IMG/VR virus record: IMGVR_UViG_3300025818_000094
Location: 1-33,000 of that record
Strand: one strand, 5' to 3'
DNA length: 33,000 nucleotides
Source: a virus
Shown here: piece after piece, positions 9,593-18,727 of the stretch
How the letters are laid out: each line of letters starts with the position of its first letter
How positions within the stretch are numbered: position 1 is the first letter of the stretch
Program-made: the position numbers and the translations under genes
Notes under the pieces: generated by a model
The model's input: only the letters and a program-made list of their open reading frames with translations
Told to the model about the DNA's origin: nothing
Databases searched by the model: none

Positions 9593-11391
9593 TGGACAAA
9601 GATTTTAAGCAAGGTTTTGTAGATAGCATTATTGCACTTAGAGGTTTTGCACCAGACGAAGAAATAACAAATATATTACAAGATTTAGTTAGTCAAGAAA
9701 TACCAGATCAAGTATTTATAGCAAAAGTTTACACAGAACTTAATGTGTACGACACTGTAGGTGCAAATATGTCTAATGATCTTATACAATTTAATATGCC
9801 TTATGGAGAAGTAGATAGAAGAAGAACATCACGTACACCACTTAATACTTTTAACAAAGCATTAAACAATGCAGTGTCACAATTATATGGCGTATCAGAT
9901 TGGAAAACAGCACAGACTGATGAAGACAAAAAAAGAAATGAAGATATTTACGCAGGACTAGATATTGCAGCAGGTTTAAAAGGTGCAGGTTCTCCAGGTG
10001 CTTCAGAAAAATACTATGAATATTTAAATATAAAACTAGATAAGATATACGAAGATACAGGTTTATTAGGTGTTGTTATACGACCACCACAAGGTGAAGG
10101 CGGAACAATATATGTTACAGAGGATTTAGATGAATACTTTAGAAACAATGCACCTGTTAGTTTAGGCGAAGGTTTTTATCCTATAGAAGGTAAGAACTAT
10201 AGAAAATATCCTGGTTTTGCAAAACCAACTATATTAACAAGACCTGCAATGAGACTTAATGAAGAAACAAATACATGGGAACCAGTAGATGGTGAGTACT
10301 TAAAAGCTGTAGAATCGTATAGTTCTGAAGGTAAATTTAATACAGACTTAGATATAGGAGATACATTTAGTGTAGCAATAGGAACTAAGACACCAGACGG
10401 TTCATCTGTAGGTGAAGTGAAAACTTTAAGTAGAGATGAATTGTTATTGCTAGAAGATGAGATAGCAGAAGATCCTACAAAAGAATTGATATTTGCAGGA
10501 GGTACTAAAGACTCTGCACAAGCAGCATTAGATGGTTGGTTAGATTACAATACAAGTTTAGCTGCTGCACCAGAGTATGACATATTCGGTGGTATTACAC
10601 CAGACTATGCAATATATAAACAACCAGATTTAGCAGACGCATTTAAAGATGGAGAACCAACAGCGTCACAGATGAAAGACGCATTACTTCCAGAACAGAT
10701 ATATGCAGGTAGTATTCCAGAAGAACAGTTTTATGGCGCAACAGATCACATATCAGGACAAGGTCCAGGACTAAACAATACACAAAAAATATCCTGGATC
10801 TCATTAGCACCACAAGAAATAAAAGCAGTACAAACAGATCTTATGCAAGCAGGTTATTTAGGTGTAGAAGATTTTTTCTTAGAACAAGGTGCATGGCAAG
10901 ATAAAACATCAGGTGCAATGTATAGTGCAATGGTTGACGCTAACTTAAACATGATAGATGTATATACACAGCTAAATGCAGAAAAAGAACGTTACTTTAA
11001 AAAACCACCACTTACACCTAAAGTGTATCAAACACCATCACCAGGATTTATTAAAGATCAGATAGACGCAGCACTTAAATCTGCAGGTGTTACACGTAAA
11101 CTTACAGACGCAGAACTTGTAGCTTTTTCTGACTTTTACATACAAGCAGATAAAGATTACGATACAGCTACTGCAGAGTATCAAAAGAATTTAGATTTAG
11201 CTGAAAGATTATTTCCTGGTGCGCCAACAGAAATATCTATACCATCAACAGCAGGTGAAGAGCTTGCTGCATTTGCAGAAGAAAAATTTGAACCACAGCT
11301 ACAAGCACAACAGAGAGGTATACAAGAACGTAACGATCTAAGTTATTTGTTTAGTTCTATAGATCAATTTGACCGCATGATTGGAGGATAG
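9592..11391 (+). CDS. Putative internal virion protein, 599 aa
   Basis: A 599 aa protein whose ATG overlaps the previous stop (TAATG), with GAGG 7 nt upstream. I do not recognise a family over its whole length. Residues about 405-455 (EIKAVQTDLMQAGYLG, then GAWQDKTSGAMYSAM) loosely follow the pattern of peptidoglycan-binding repeats (VQ-L-GYL-G-D-T-A), but the resemblance is weak. The C-terminus is helical and ends in an acidic/Gln-rich segment. Placed between two giant proteins in the same overlapping array, it is probably another ejection-complex component. The GTG of the next gene overlaps its TAG. Confidence 0.75.
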   Translation: MDKDFKQGFVDSIIALRGFAPDEEITNILQDLVSQEIPDQVFIAKVYTELNVYDTVGANMSNDLIQFNMPYGEVDRRRTSRTPLNTFNKALNNAVSQLYGVSDWKTAQTDEDKKRNEDIYAGLDIAAGLKGAGSPGASEKYYEYLNIKLDKIYEDTGLLGVVIRPPQGEGGTIYVTEDLDEYFRNNAPVSLGEGFYPIEGKNYRKYPGFAKPTILTRPAMRLNEETNTWEPVDGEYLKAVESYSSEGKFNTDLDIGDTFSVAIGTKTPDGSSVGEVKTLSRDELLLLEDEIAEDPTKELIFAGGTKDSAQAALDGWLDYNTSLAAAPEYDIFGGITPDYAIYKQPDLADAFKDGEPTASQMKDALLPEQIYAGSIPEEQFYGATDHISGQGPGLNNTQKISWISLAPQEIKAVQTDLMQAGYLGVEDFFLEQGAWQDKTSGAMYSAMVDANLNMIDVYTQLNAEKERYFKKPPLTPKVYQTPSPGFIKDQIDAALKSAGVTRKLTDAELVAFSDFYIQADKDYDTATAEYQKNLDLAERLFPGAPTEISIPSTAGEELAAFAEEKFEPQLQAQQRGIQERNDLSYLFSSIDQFDRMIGG

Positions 11392-14300
11392 TGGATCCCC
11401 AAGAACTTATAAGAATAATACAAGCATTAGATCAGTTAGTTGAGACTGCTACTAAAGAAACAGTTAACAATAGAGATTTTGACGGTCAAAAATTATTAGA
11501 TTTTGTAGGTGAAGAGTGGGAAGACTTAATGGACGTTTTTCCTAGAGAAGATGGATTATTAGTTTATGGTCCTTATAATTTAGAAGAATTAGTAGGTACA
11601 GGAAGAAATGATTTAAATTTAGTTATTGAACCATTAACTAATGAAGCTAATGAAGATCTTGTATCAGGTTTTCGTTTAATGATAATGGACCAAAGTTCGC
11701 AATCAGTAGGTGGACCTAATTTTATGAGACCAGAAATTGATGAAATTTTTATATTAGATTTAGGTGAGTTTTCTACAAAACAAGAAATGGAAAATTTATT
11801 TACTAAGACATCTGACATAGATGGTACAACTGCAAGTGTTTCATTAGTTGGTGACAAATTAGATGAGATATTTCCTAATAGTACAGCAAGTATAGAAATG
11901 GCATTAACAAATCAAGGACCTGTTATTTCTGACAGATTAAGAAGAGATATAAATCGTCAATTTATTCCACCTTATGCACTAGAAGCATTTGAAAAAGTTG
12001 ACGCAGAACAAGCTGCACAATACAGTGAATTAACTGGAGATGTAGAAATACCAGATACTGTAGAAGCTGCAGCAGCAGATGTTGTACCAGATGATATATC
12101 GCAAATAAATTTAGAAGATGACGTAGCAGAAGTTAACAATGACTTTGTGTATAAAAAGTTTGCAGAACGACAAAACACTGCAGACAATGTTATATTTAAA
12201 GAATTACCTAATGGTTCAGTAGAACTTCTTGTTATAAAACGTAAACGTGGACCTCATAGATCTTTGTTTGCTTTACCTGGTGGAATAGTAGAAGAACAAA
12301 TACCTACAGAAATTTTAATAAAAGGATTAGTAGATCCTGGTGGTTATATGAATTATGAACCTCATAATTTATTTATGGCAGTTAATGAAGATATAGTTTT
12401 ATCTGATCCTACGTTAAAAAGATCTAATGAGATATTTGGTGTAGAAGCATTAAGAGAAGCAGTTGAAGAAGTAGATCTTAAAAAACGTTTTATTAAAAAT
12501 AGTTTTTATTTACCAGTTAAATTAGATCGATATGATTGGGACGCACGTGCAGCACAAGGTGTAAACGTAGGTGGTATGGGAATAATTATTAAAGACGCTA
12601 CAGAAGCTGATGTAGTAGATGGAAGACCAGTAACAAATGTAATAGAATCATGGGTTCCTAAAGCAAAAGATGACGCATTATCATACGAATGGATAAAACT
12701 AGATGACGTAATAGATGGTAAAAAACAATTAGCTTTTGGTCATGTAGAATTTGTAAAAGACGCGCTTGCAATATCTTTAAAAAATGAAATGTTAAGTAAA
12801 TCTACAAAATCAAAAATAAATAAAGGGACAGCTATATATGATTATGATGACATTACAGAATTAGATAATCGTATTTTAGAATCATCAAAAAGAAATGTAG
12901 AGATAATAAAAGCTAGTAATGAAGTACGTACAAAAATGGGAGAACCAGTTATACCTATTGAAGGTAACAATTTAGTTGATCGTAAAAATAAAGCAATGAT
13001 TGACAGTATAAGATCTTTAAAAACTGTTACAAGTAATAGCAAAGAAGCAATTAAGTTTACAGCACAAACACAAATGAAACCTGATTTTATTTTTATTGAT
13101 TTAATGGGGGAACTTGTAGAAGATTCATTGTATATGTTAGATATAGATATAAACGATATTGTCGAAAAAGATAATGTGTTAGATACGCTAAAACAAAAAA
13201 ACGGAATAATGAATAATAGTCCATATAGCTTGACACAAGACATAAAAGTTACAGACACAGCAAAAAATAAATTTAAAACAAATATAAAAGAATATTTAAA
13301 AACTACTTATAGGTACAAGTTATTAAGCAAAATAAATCAAGGTATGATGATAGATAGTTTTATTGCAGGTATGGCTAATAATGCTGATCAAATTATAAAC
13401 AGCAAAGATTTTGACACAATATTAAATGCTTTGTTAGATAGTGGTTTATCTATAGAAGTTGATCCTACTGGAAACTCTGTAAGTGCTTTAGAGTGGGGTG
13501 AGACTGAACTTGCAGATTATATAAGGTTAGATGAACGTAACACAAACATAGAGCGTATTGGTATAGAAGATACAGTATCTGAAAATATAGAATTTGCAAA
13601 AAACAATTTTGGTGATGATATAGGTCAAGCATTAAATAATATACGTGATAGAAATACAAAGTTTTTTGAAAAAACATTTCCACCAGAAATATATACACCG
13701 TCATGGGATTACTACAAAGACAATGCAGTATCTATGCCAGAAGCAATGTTGGAAACACAGAAGTTAAAACTAACTGCTGACAATAGATTACAGGGTATGG
13801 TGTATCACGGATCACCAGGACTTAATGCTAGAGGTAGAGAAATTATGAAAATTTTTAATAAAATTTTATTTAATGAAACAGGTGATACAAATTTTTCAAC
13901 TATGAAAAGAGTTATGAAAAATGTTCAGAGAAAACAATTTCATAACAGCATGGAAGGTTTACTTAATAAAATTTCTTACGAAGATAATATAAATTGGTTA
14001 GATCCTACAAAATATAGGGGAAGACAATTGCGTCTTAATTATATGTACTCAACTTCTAATCCATTTGTTGCAGGTTCATACGCTTTAGGTGGTTTACATA
14101 GCGGTACAGTTAAAGTAATGAATGTTGACGCTAATCAAGCGTTCAATGTTATGTTAAATCACGTTGATGTATTAGATCCAGAAGACGTAGAAACTTTTAC
14201 TAAATTAAAATCAGAACTAGAAAAAATAGGAGTAACTATTAATGAAAAAACTTCTGTACGACCTGCAAATTTACCAGACGCAGGACAATTAAGTTTAAGA

Positions 14301-16601
14301 ATGATTGACGCAGATTTACCAATGACATTAATAGATCCTGCTGTAATGCAAATAAAATTTGATGTTCCTGCTAATGCAATACTTCATACAGATATGCCTT
14401 TAGTAAGACAATTAAATAATCCTAACGTACCAAAATTACTTAACAATATTGTAAACAATATAGATCCTGAATTAATATTTGACGAAGAAACTGTAGATAG
14501 ATTAGTCTATAGCATATTTGACAATGCAAGAACTAACAAAGAAATTGATAAAAAAATATTTTCAACTTATGATGAACAACAACAAAGAAAATTATTTACA
14601 TTACTTGAAGAAGCACTACAACCTGATACAGCAGCTAGAAAAACAATAAGAGATTATTACATAAGCAATATAGGTAATAGACAACAATTTTTAAAAGATG
14701 ATATTTCACAATTAATTGAAAAAGGAGTTAATACATTTAGTGATTTACAAGGAATAGTTGCAAGTCGTTTGTATGCTAATGAAGCAATATCAGAACAAGG
14801 TTTGCGCGACGCTTTAATATATATAAATTCCTTTGGTGGAAGTTTACAAAGCGAAAGTTTTTTTGTTGATAACAAATACACAGCAGGACATGTTTTATTT
14901 ACTAAACAATTAAATGAAGCATTTCCAAATCAGAAAAAAATAAATTTAGATGATGTGTTTAAATTTGCACAAACTGTACCACTTGAAAGTTTAGGTGGAA
15001 GTTATAGTGCAACACGTGATTTATATTTAGTGCAAAAATTTGCTGATGTTATACAACAAAGCAATCAAGCATTTGACGGTAAAGTTGCATTGCAAGATTT
15101 TTATGAATATTTTAAAGGAGTACAGGGATATAATTTTTTCCAAAAAAATGCAGTACAAAATGCTTTTGAACCTACAGAAGATATTTTATATGATTTAGCA
15201 AGTATTGTTGAAGGTTATTCAGACGCACAGTATTTACGAGTCAAACAAAAGTTTGGTATAGATATACAAAAAGATTTTGCAGAAGCAATAAAAAATATAG
15301 ACGCAGATGTAAATGATATAGTATATGCAAATAATGCAAGCGTTAACGGTGATAAAACTTTGGTAAATTTTTTAAATCAAATAAACGCATTACCACAAAA
15401 ATATGTACAAGCAGTAGGTTCACCACAGGCATACGCAGATATATTATTATTAAAGTCATTATCACAAAGTGGTATTGAGATTGTAGCAGGCACAGGTGGT
15501 GGTAGAGTTGCTAATGATTATCATGATGTATTTGGTATTGTAGATCCTGGTGATAAATTTGGTACAGGAGTACCAAGACAAGCTGAATTTACAGCTAAAG
15601 GTATAGAACTTAGTGAAGACGCATTAGAAAATATTGACCAAATAGTATCAGGTAACAAATCTTTTGCTGATTTAGGTGATAGTGAAATAAAGGCAATTGC
15701 AGAATTTATACCAATTCAAACAATACATAATAACGAAACATTATCACAAGAAACAAAAGACAGATATGCTAAGTTATACGACGAGTTAAATATATATGAT
15801 GATAGATTTATAGGTGGAATAGATCCTAAACCAGTTGATGGTGTGTTCTTACAACAATTTGATGAATTTAGAAATTTGATTGCACAACAATCTATATTCG
15901 GTGATGTAGAAGATGAAGTCGTACAAAACCATGTAGCAAAAATGATGAATACATTACAAGGTCAAGTAGATCCACAAGACGTTACTAAAGTTATGAACTC
16001 AACAGGACTGACAAGAGCACTTGCAGATGGCTTAGATATGTTTGACGCTGCAGTATTTGGACCAGTGTTAATAGATTTACTTATGTCAAGAGTATCAGGC
16101 GTTGGTAGTGAGACAGCCACAATAGGTGGTGCAGTTGCAGATGTTGCACAAGACATTTACGATCCTACAGAAACAGATACTGTATTTGAAAATTTATATG
16201 GATCTCCAGAAGATCCTGGAACATTAGCAGGTGCTGTAAGTGGAACTATGGATATTACAAAAGAAGCGTATGTTAATCCATTGTTAGATGGTGCAAAAAA
16301 TAATAGAATAGTAATGAGTATGTTTGATAGCTTAAAAGATACAGCAGTGTCAGCATTAAATACTGTCAAGGACGGATTTGGATTAAATGATTGGATATAC
16401 AACGTAAAGCGTGATATGTATGTATCATCTAAATTAAAAGAAAAAGGGTATACAGGAGATAGAAACGTACCAAAAGGTTTAGTTAAAATTTTAGAAAATG
16501 AATATGAATCAGCATTACCAAGAACTACAGATAAATACGGACAACCATTAGATGTTGGCGACACTACTAATTTTCCTAGCTACAATCCAGGTAGAAGATA
16601 A
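11391..16601 (+). CDS. Giant polyvalent virion protein (1736 aa) with Nudix and ADP-ribosyltransferase-like domains
   Basis: Start GTG 11391 overlaps the previous TAG, with GGAGG 3 nt upstream. Residues about 262-465 form a Nudix hydrolase domain: VELLVIKRKRGPH, LFALPGGIVEEQ (G297-G298), then the box core REAVEE (355-360) and SYEWIKLDD with GHVEF near 451. The stretch between LPGG and REAVEE is longer than in a standard Nudix box, implying an insertion. Residues about 803-1010 look like a phage polyvalent-protein ADP-ribosyltransferase: VYHGSP (H806), YMYSTSNPFVAGSYA (Y886, S887) and the family-typical closing segment FDVPANAILHTDMPLVRQ. The third catalytic acidic residue was not identified. 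The rest is helical and unrecognised. The likely role is a head-packaged effector modifying or hydrolysing ADP-ribose/NAD-type substrates in the host; the role is inference. Confidence 0.85.
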   Translation: MDPQELIRIIQALDQLVETATKETVNNRDFDGQKLLDFVGEEWEDLMDVFPREDGLLVYGPYNLEELVGTGRNDLNLVIEPLTNEANEDLVSGFRLMIMDQSSQSVGGPNFMRPEIDEIFILDLGEFSTKQEMENLFTKTSDIDGTTASVSLVGDKLDEIFPNSTASIEMALTNQGPVISDRLRRDINRQFIPPYALEAFEKVDAEQAAQYSELTGDVEIPDTVEAAAADVVPDDISQINLEDDVAEVNNDFVYKKFAERQNTADNVIFKELPNGSVELLVIKRKRGPHRSLFALPGGIVEEQIPTEILIKGLVDPGGYMNYEPHNLFMAVNEDIVLSDPTLKRSNEIFGVEALREAVEEVDLKKRFIKNSFYLPVKLDRYDWDARAAQGVNVGGMGIIIKDATEADVVDGRPVTNVIESWVPKAKDDALSYEWIKLDDVIDGKKQLAFGHVEFVKDALAISLKNEMLSKSTKSKINKGTAIYDYDDITELDNRILESSKRNVEIIKASNEVRTKMGEPVIPIEGNNLVDRKNKAMIDSIRSLKTVTSNSKEAIKFTAQTQMKPDFIFIDLMGELVEDSLYMLDIDINDIVEKDNVLDTLKQKNGIMNNSPYSLTQDIKVTDTAKNKFKTNIKEYLKTTYRYKLLSKINQGMMIDSFIAGMANNADQIINSKDFDTILNALLDSGLSIEVDPTGNSVSALEWGETELADYIRLDERNTNIERIGIEDTVSENIEFAKNNFGDDIGQALNNIRDRNTKFFEKTFPPEIYTPSWDYYKDNAVSMPEAMLETQKLKLTADNRLQGMVYHGSPGLNARGREIMKIFNKILFNETGDTNFSTMKRVMKNVQRKQFHNSMEGLLNKISYEDNINWLDPTKYRGRQLRLNYMYSTSNPFVAGSYALGGLHSGTVKVMNVDANQAFNVMLNHVDVLDPEDVETFTKLKSELEKIGVTINEKTSVRPANLPDAGQLSLRMIDADLPMTLIDPAVMQIKFDVPANAILHTDMPLVRQLNNPNVPKLLNNIVNNIDPELIFDEETVDRLVYSIFDNARTNKEIDKKIFSTYDEQQQRKLFTLLEEALQPDTAARKTIRDYYISNIGNRQQFLKDDISQLIEKGVNTFSDLQGIVASRLYANEAISEQGLRDALIYINSFGGSLQSESFFVDNKYTAGHVLFTKQLNEAFPNQKKINLDDVFKFAQTVPLESLGGSYSATRDLYLVQKFADVIQQSNQAFDGKVALQDFYEYFKGVQGYNFFQKNAVQNAFEPTEDILYDLASIVEGYSDAQYLRVKQKFGIDIQKDFAEAIKNIDADVNDIVYANNASVNGDKTLVNFLNQINALPQKYVQAVGSPQAYADILLLKSLSQSGIEIVAGTGGGRVANDYHDVFGIVDPGDKFGTGVPRQAEFTAKGIELSEDALENIDQIVSGNKSFADLGDSEIKAIAEFIPIQTIHNNETLSQETKDRYAKLYDELNIYDDRFIGGIDPKPVDGVFLQQFDEFRNLIAQQSIFGDVEDEVVQNHVAKMMNTLQGQVDPQDVTKVMNSTGLTRALADGLDMFDAAVFGPVLIDLLMSRVSGVGSETATIGGAVADVAQDIYDPTETDTVFENLYGSPEDPGTLAGAVSGTMDITKEAYVNPLLDGAKNNRIVMSMFDSLKDTAVSALNTVKDGFGLNDWIYNVKRDMYVSSKLKEKGYTGDRNVPKGLVKILENEYESALPRTTDKYGQPLDVGDTTNFPSYNPGRR

Positions 16602-16602
16602 T

Positions 16603-17487
16603 ATGTTTAATGCAAGAAATTTTCCAGTTATAGAAGGCGGTGGAAATAAATATCCTGAAATAAAGTATATGTCTAACAACATTGGTGTTGTAGATCCTAA
16701 TAGAATTATGGAAGCTATGATTAATTTCAGAGATTCAGGTGCTAGAGATTTAAATGATAGATCTAAAACTGCGTGGTATGACGGCACAACAGATGAAATG
16801 GAAGAGTTACTTACAATATTCGGTGTTGAAAGTGCAAGTAGTCGCACTAAAGATGGTGAGGTATTAAATATAAATAATGTACCATATAATCCACATGCTG
16901 AATACAACGTACCTGGTAGTGGTGAAAGTTATGGACTTATGCAAATAGATGTAAGTGGAGACAATAAAACATACGTAATGATGGCTATGGATCCCAAATA
17001 TAGAGATATGTTAAAAAAGGAAAAGACAGTAGCAGAGCGTAATGCTTTAGGTAATCAATTGTTTGAGGACAATAGAGATGAAGCAATTAAATTTTTAAAG
17101 GATATAAACAACATAGATAAGCACATGCTTATAGCTTCAACAATATATAACGATAATGGCAAAGAAGGTTGGCGTGCATACTCAAATTATAATGATCCTA
17201 ATGGAGATCAAGGATTTAAAGATTTGTATGACATGGTTGCAGAAGCTAATGAAAAGAGAGTTTATAAATCTTATGTAGATGAGTTAATGCTAGAGAATGC
17301 AAAGAACAACGCTGACATGTTGCATATATTAGAATTACGAGACAAAATGCCTGTTAATATTAAAGATAGAGCATTGGTTCTTATAGACGCATATAATAAA
17401 TTGAAAAGAGAAGCACCAGATATGACTGATTTTGCTGACAAAAAAATAGAAAAACTTAAACCATTTGCAGGTATTTATGGCAGCTAA
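16603..17487 (+). CDS. Virion lytic transglycosylase-like peptidoglycan hydrolase
   Basis: A 294 aa enzyme of the SLT/lysozyme-like fold that probably opens the cell wall during DNA entry. Visible motifs: candidate catalytic Glu in FGVESASS (E76), GESYGLMQI at 107-115 (the G-x-x-x-G-x-MQI type motif of lytic transglycosylases), and STIYNDNGKEGWRAYSNYN at about 178-196, like the terminal AxxxYNxG-GW motif. Start ATG 16603 lies one base after the previous stop; in-frame codons further upstream would only add a hydrophobic leader read out of the preceding gene. It sits inside the ejection-protein block, far from the holin genes, which favours a virion-associated entry enzyme over the lysis endolysin. 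T7 carries the same activity as a domain of gp16; here it is a separate protein. Confidence 0.8.
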   Translation: MFNARNFPVIEGGGNKYPEIKYMSNNIGVVDPNRIMEAMINFRDSGARDLNDRSKTAWYDGTTDEMEELLTIFGVESASSRTKDGEVLNINNVPYNPHAEYNVPGSGESYGLMQIDVSGDNKTYVMMAMDPKYRDMLKKEKTVAERNALGNQLFEDNRDEAIKFLKDINNIDKHMLIASTIYNDNGKEGWRAYSNYNDPNGDQGFKDLYDMVAEANEKRVYKSYVDELMLENAKNNADMLHILELRDKMPVNIKDRALVLIDAYNKLKREAPDMTDFADKKIEKLKPFAGIYGS

Positions 17488-18727
17488 TCTTATTCCAGAA
17501 CTTCCTAGCGATACACAATTATGGCAAGAAATAAATGAAGCAGGGCAAAGTGTATATTATCTTGTATATCAATTACCACCTGAAACTGCACAATTATCTC
17601 CTGGATTAGAAAACTTCACATTTAGATATAAAGTAAATGATCTTAAAGAAATTACACAAGCAGCGCAACCAACAGTAGTACCAGATGTTATTGTACGTAA
17701 AGATGGAGAAGTATATTCAACAGAAGGAGATACTAATATAGACGTTGATGATTATATAAATAGTTTTTATTTTGGCACACATAACCAACTATCTTCTATA
17801 CGTGGACAAGTTGAAGCAGGTGCAACAGGATATGAATACTTTATAGAATCATTAGAGACAGAAGCAAAGTACAAACCATATATATTTAGTAAGAATGCAC
17901 AAGGTCAATACGATTATCTTGCTGTTGTATTAGAAGCAGCTAAAGAAGGTAGAACTGCAAGAGAAGCAGAACTAGCACAGACAACATGGTGGAAGACACA
18001 TACAGCTACAGAACGCCAGGAGATGTTATTTGCACATCAGGATCCTGCAACATTTAGTCAACGTGGCATAAAGAAAAGAGAAGACATAATTAGCAGAATG
18101 ATGGCTGCAGGTATAACAGAGTTAGATCCTAAAGTCATTGACGCTATTACACAGAAGTATCAATATGGTACATTCACTGATGATGATATTACTAAAACTT
18201 TACAGAAGTTAGCTAATCCTTTAATTAGATATACATTAGATCCAGAAGTAAAAGCTGCATTAGAAGGTAAGACATTAGAGACAATAGAACTTACAAGACA
18301 GATGGAAAATACAATTAATTCTATATTAGGTCCAGGAGTTGCAGATAATTACAACTTAGAACAGTTACTTGCTAATTACCAGGATAATCCTACAGCATTT
18401 ACACAAGAGTTTTTACCTAAACTACAAGATCAATTTCAAGCAAAGTTTACACAGTATGCAGGAACTAATGTTAAAGCATACGAAGATATTGCACCAGACC
18501 TTAGAACAGAATGGCAGAGCATTACAGGTGCAACACCAGATGAAAGATCTGCACAATGGAATCAATTTATTGCAACTAATGATGTAGCAGAACGTAAAGA
18601 TATTGCATTTGCTGCAGCAGCAGAGACAGGTTCACAAACATATAGAGATCAATTTAAATCAGACATGGAGAGAGTATTTGGTAAAGCAGGCGCTAGATCA
18701 ACTGGCGGAGGAAGGTTTGGGTTATGA
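17477..18727 (+). CDS. Helical structural-block protein, 416 aa
   Basis: Start ATG 17477 overlaps the transglycosylase gene by 11 nt with only a weak AGGT upstream; a TTG at 17465 is in frame but poorer. After a short beta-looking N-terminal domain (QSVYYLVYQLPPE) the protein is mostly predicted helix rich in Gln, Glu, Ala and Thr, ending in a Gly/Arg tail (ARSTGGGRFG). I do not recognise the family. It is coupled to the next gene by an ATGA overlap and probably belongs to the set of internal virion proteins. Confidence 0.75.
   Translation: MAANLIPELPSDTQLWQEINEAGQSVYYLVYQLPPETAQLSPGLENFTFRYKVNDLKEITQAAQPTVVPDVIVRKDGEVYSTEGDTNIDVDDYINSFYFGTHNQLSSIRGQVEAGATGYEYFIESLETEAKYKPYIFSKNAQGQYDYLAVVLEAAKEGRTAREAELAQTTWWKTHTATERQEMLFAHQDPATFSQRGIKKREDIISRMMAAGITELDPKVIDAITQKYQYGTFTDDDITKTLQKLANPLIRYTLDPEVKAALEGKTLETIELTRQMENTINSILGPGVADNYNLEQLLANYQDNPTAFTQEFLPKLQDQFQAKFTQYAGTNVKAYEDIAPDLRTEWQSITGATPDERSAQWNQFIATNDVAERKDIAFAAAAETGSQTYRDQFKSDMERVFGKAGARSTGGGRFGL

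Noticed and set aside
11391-16601. Tape-measure protein
   Set aside because: Length alone suggested it, but the protein holds enzyme-like domains, lies upstream of the capsid gene, and no tail-tube or chaperone genes are present.
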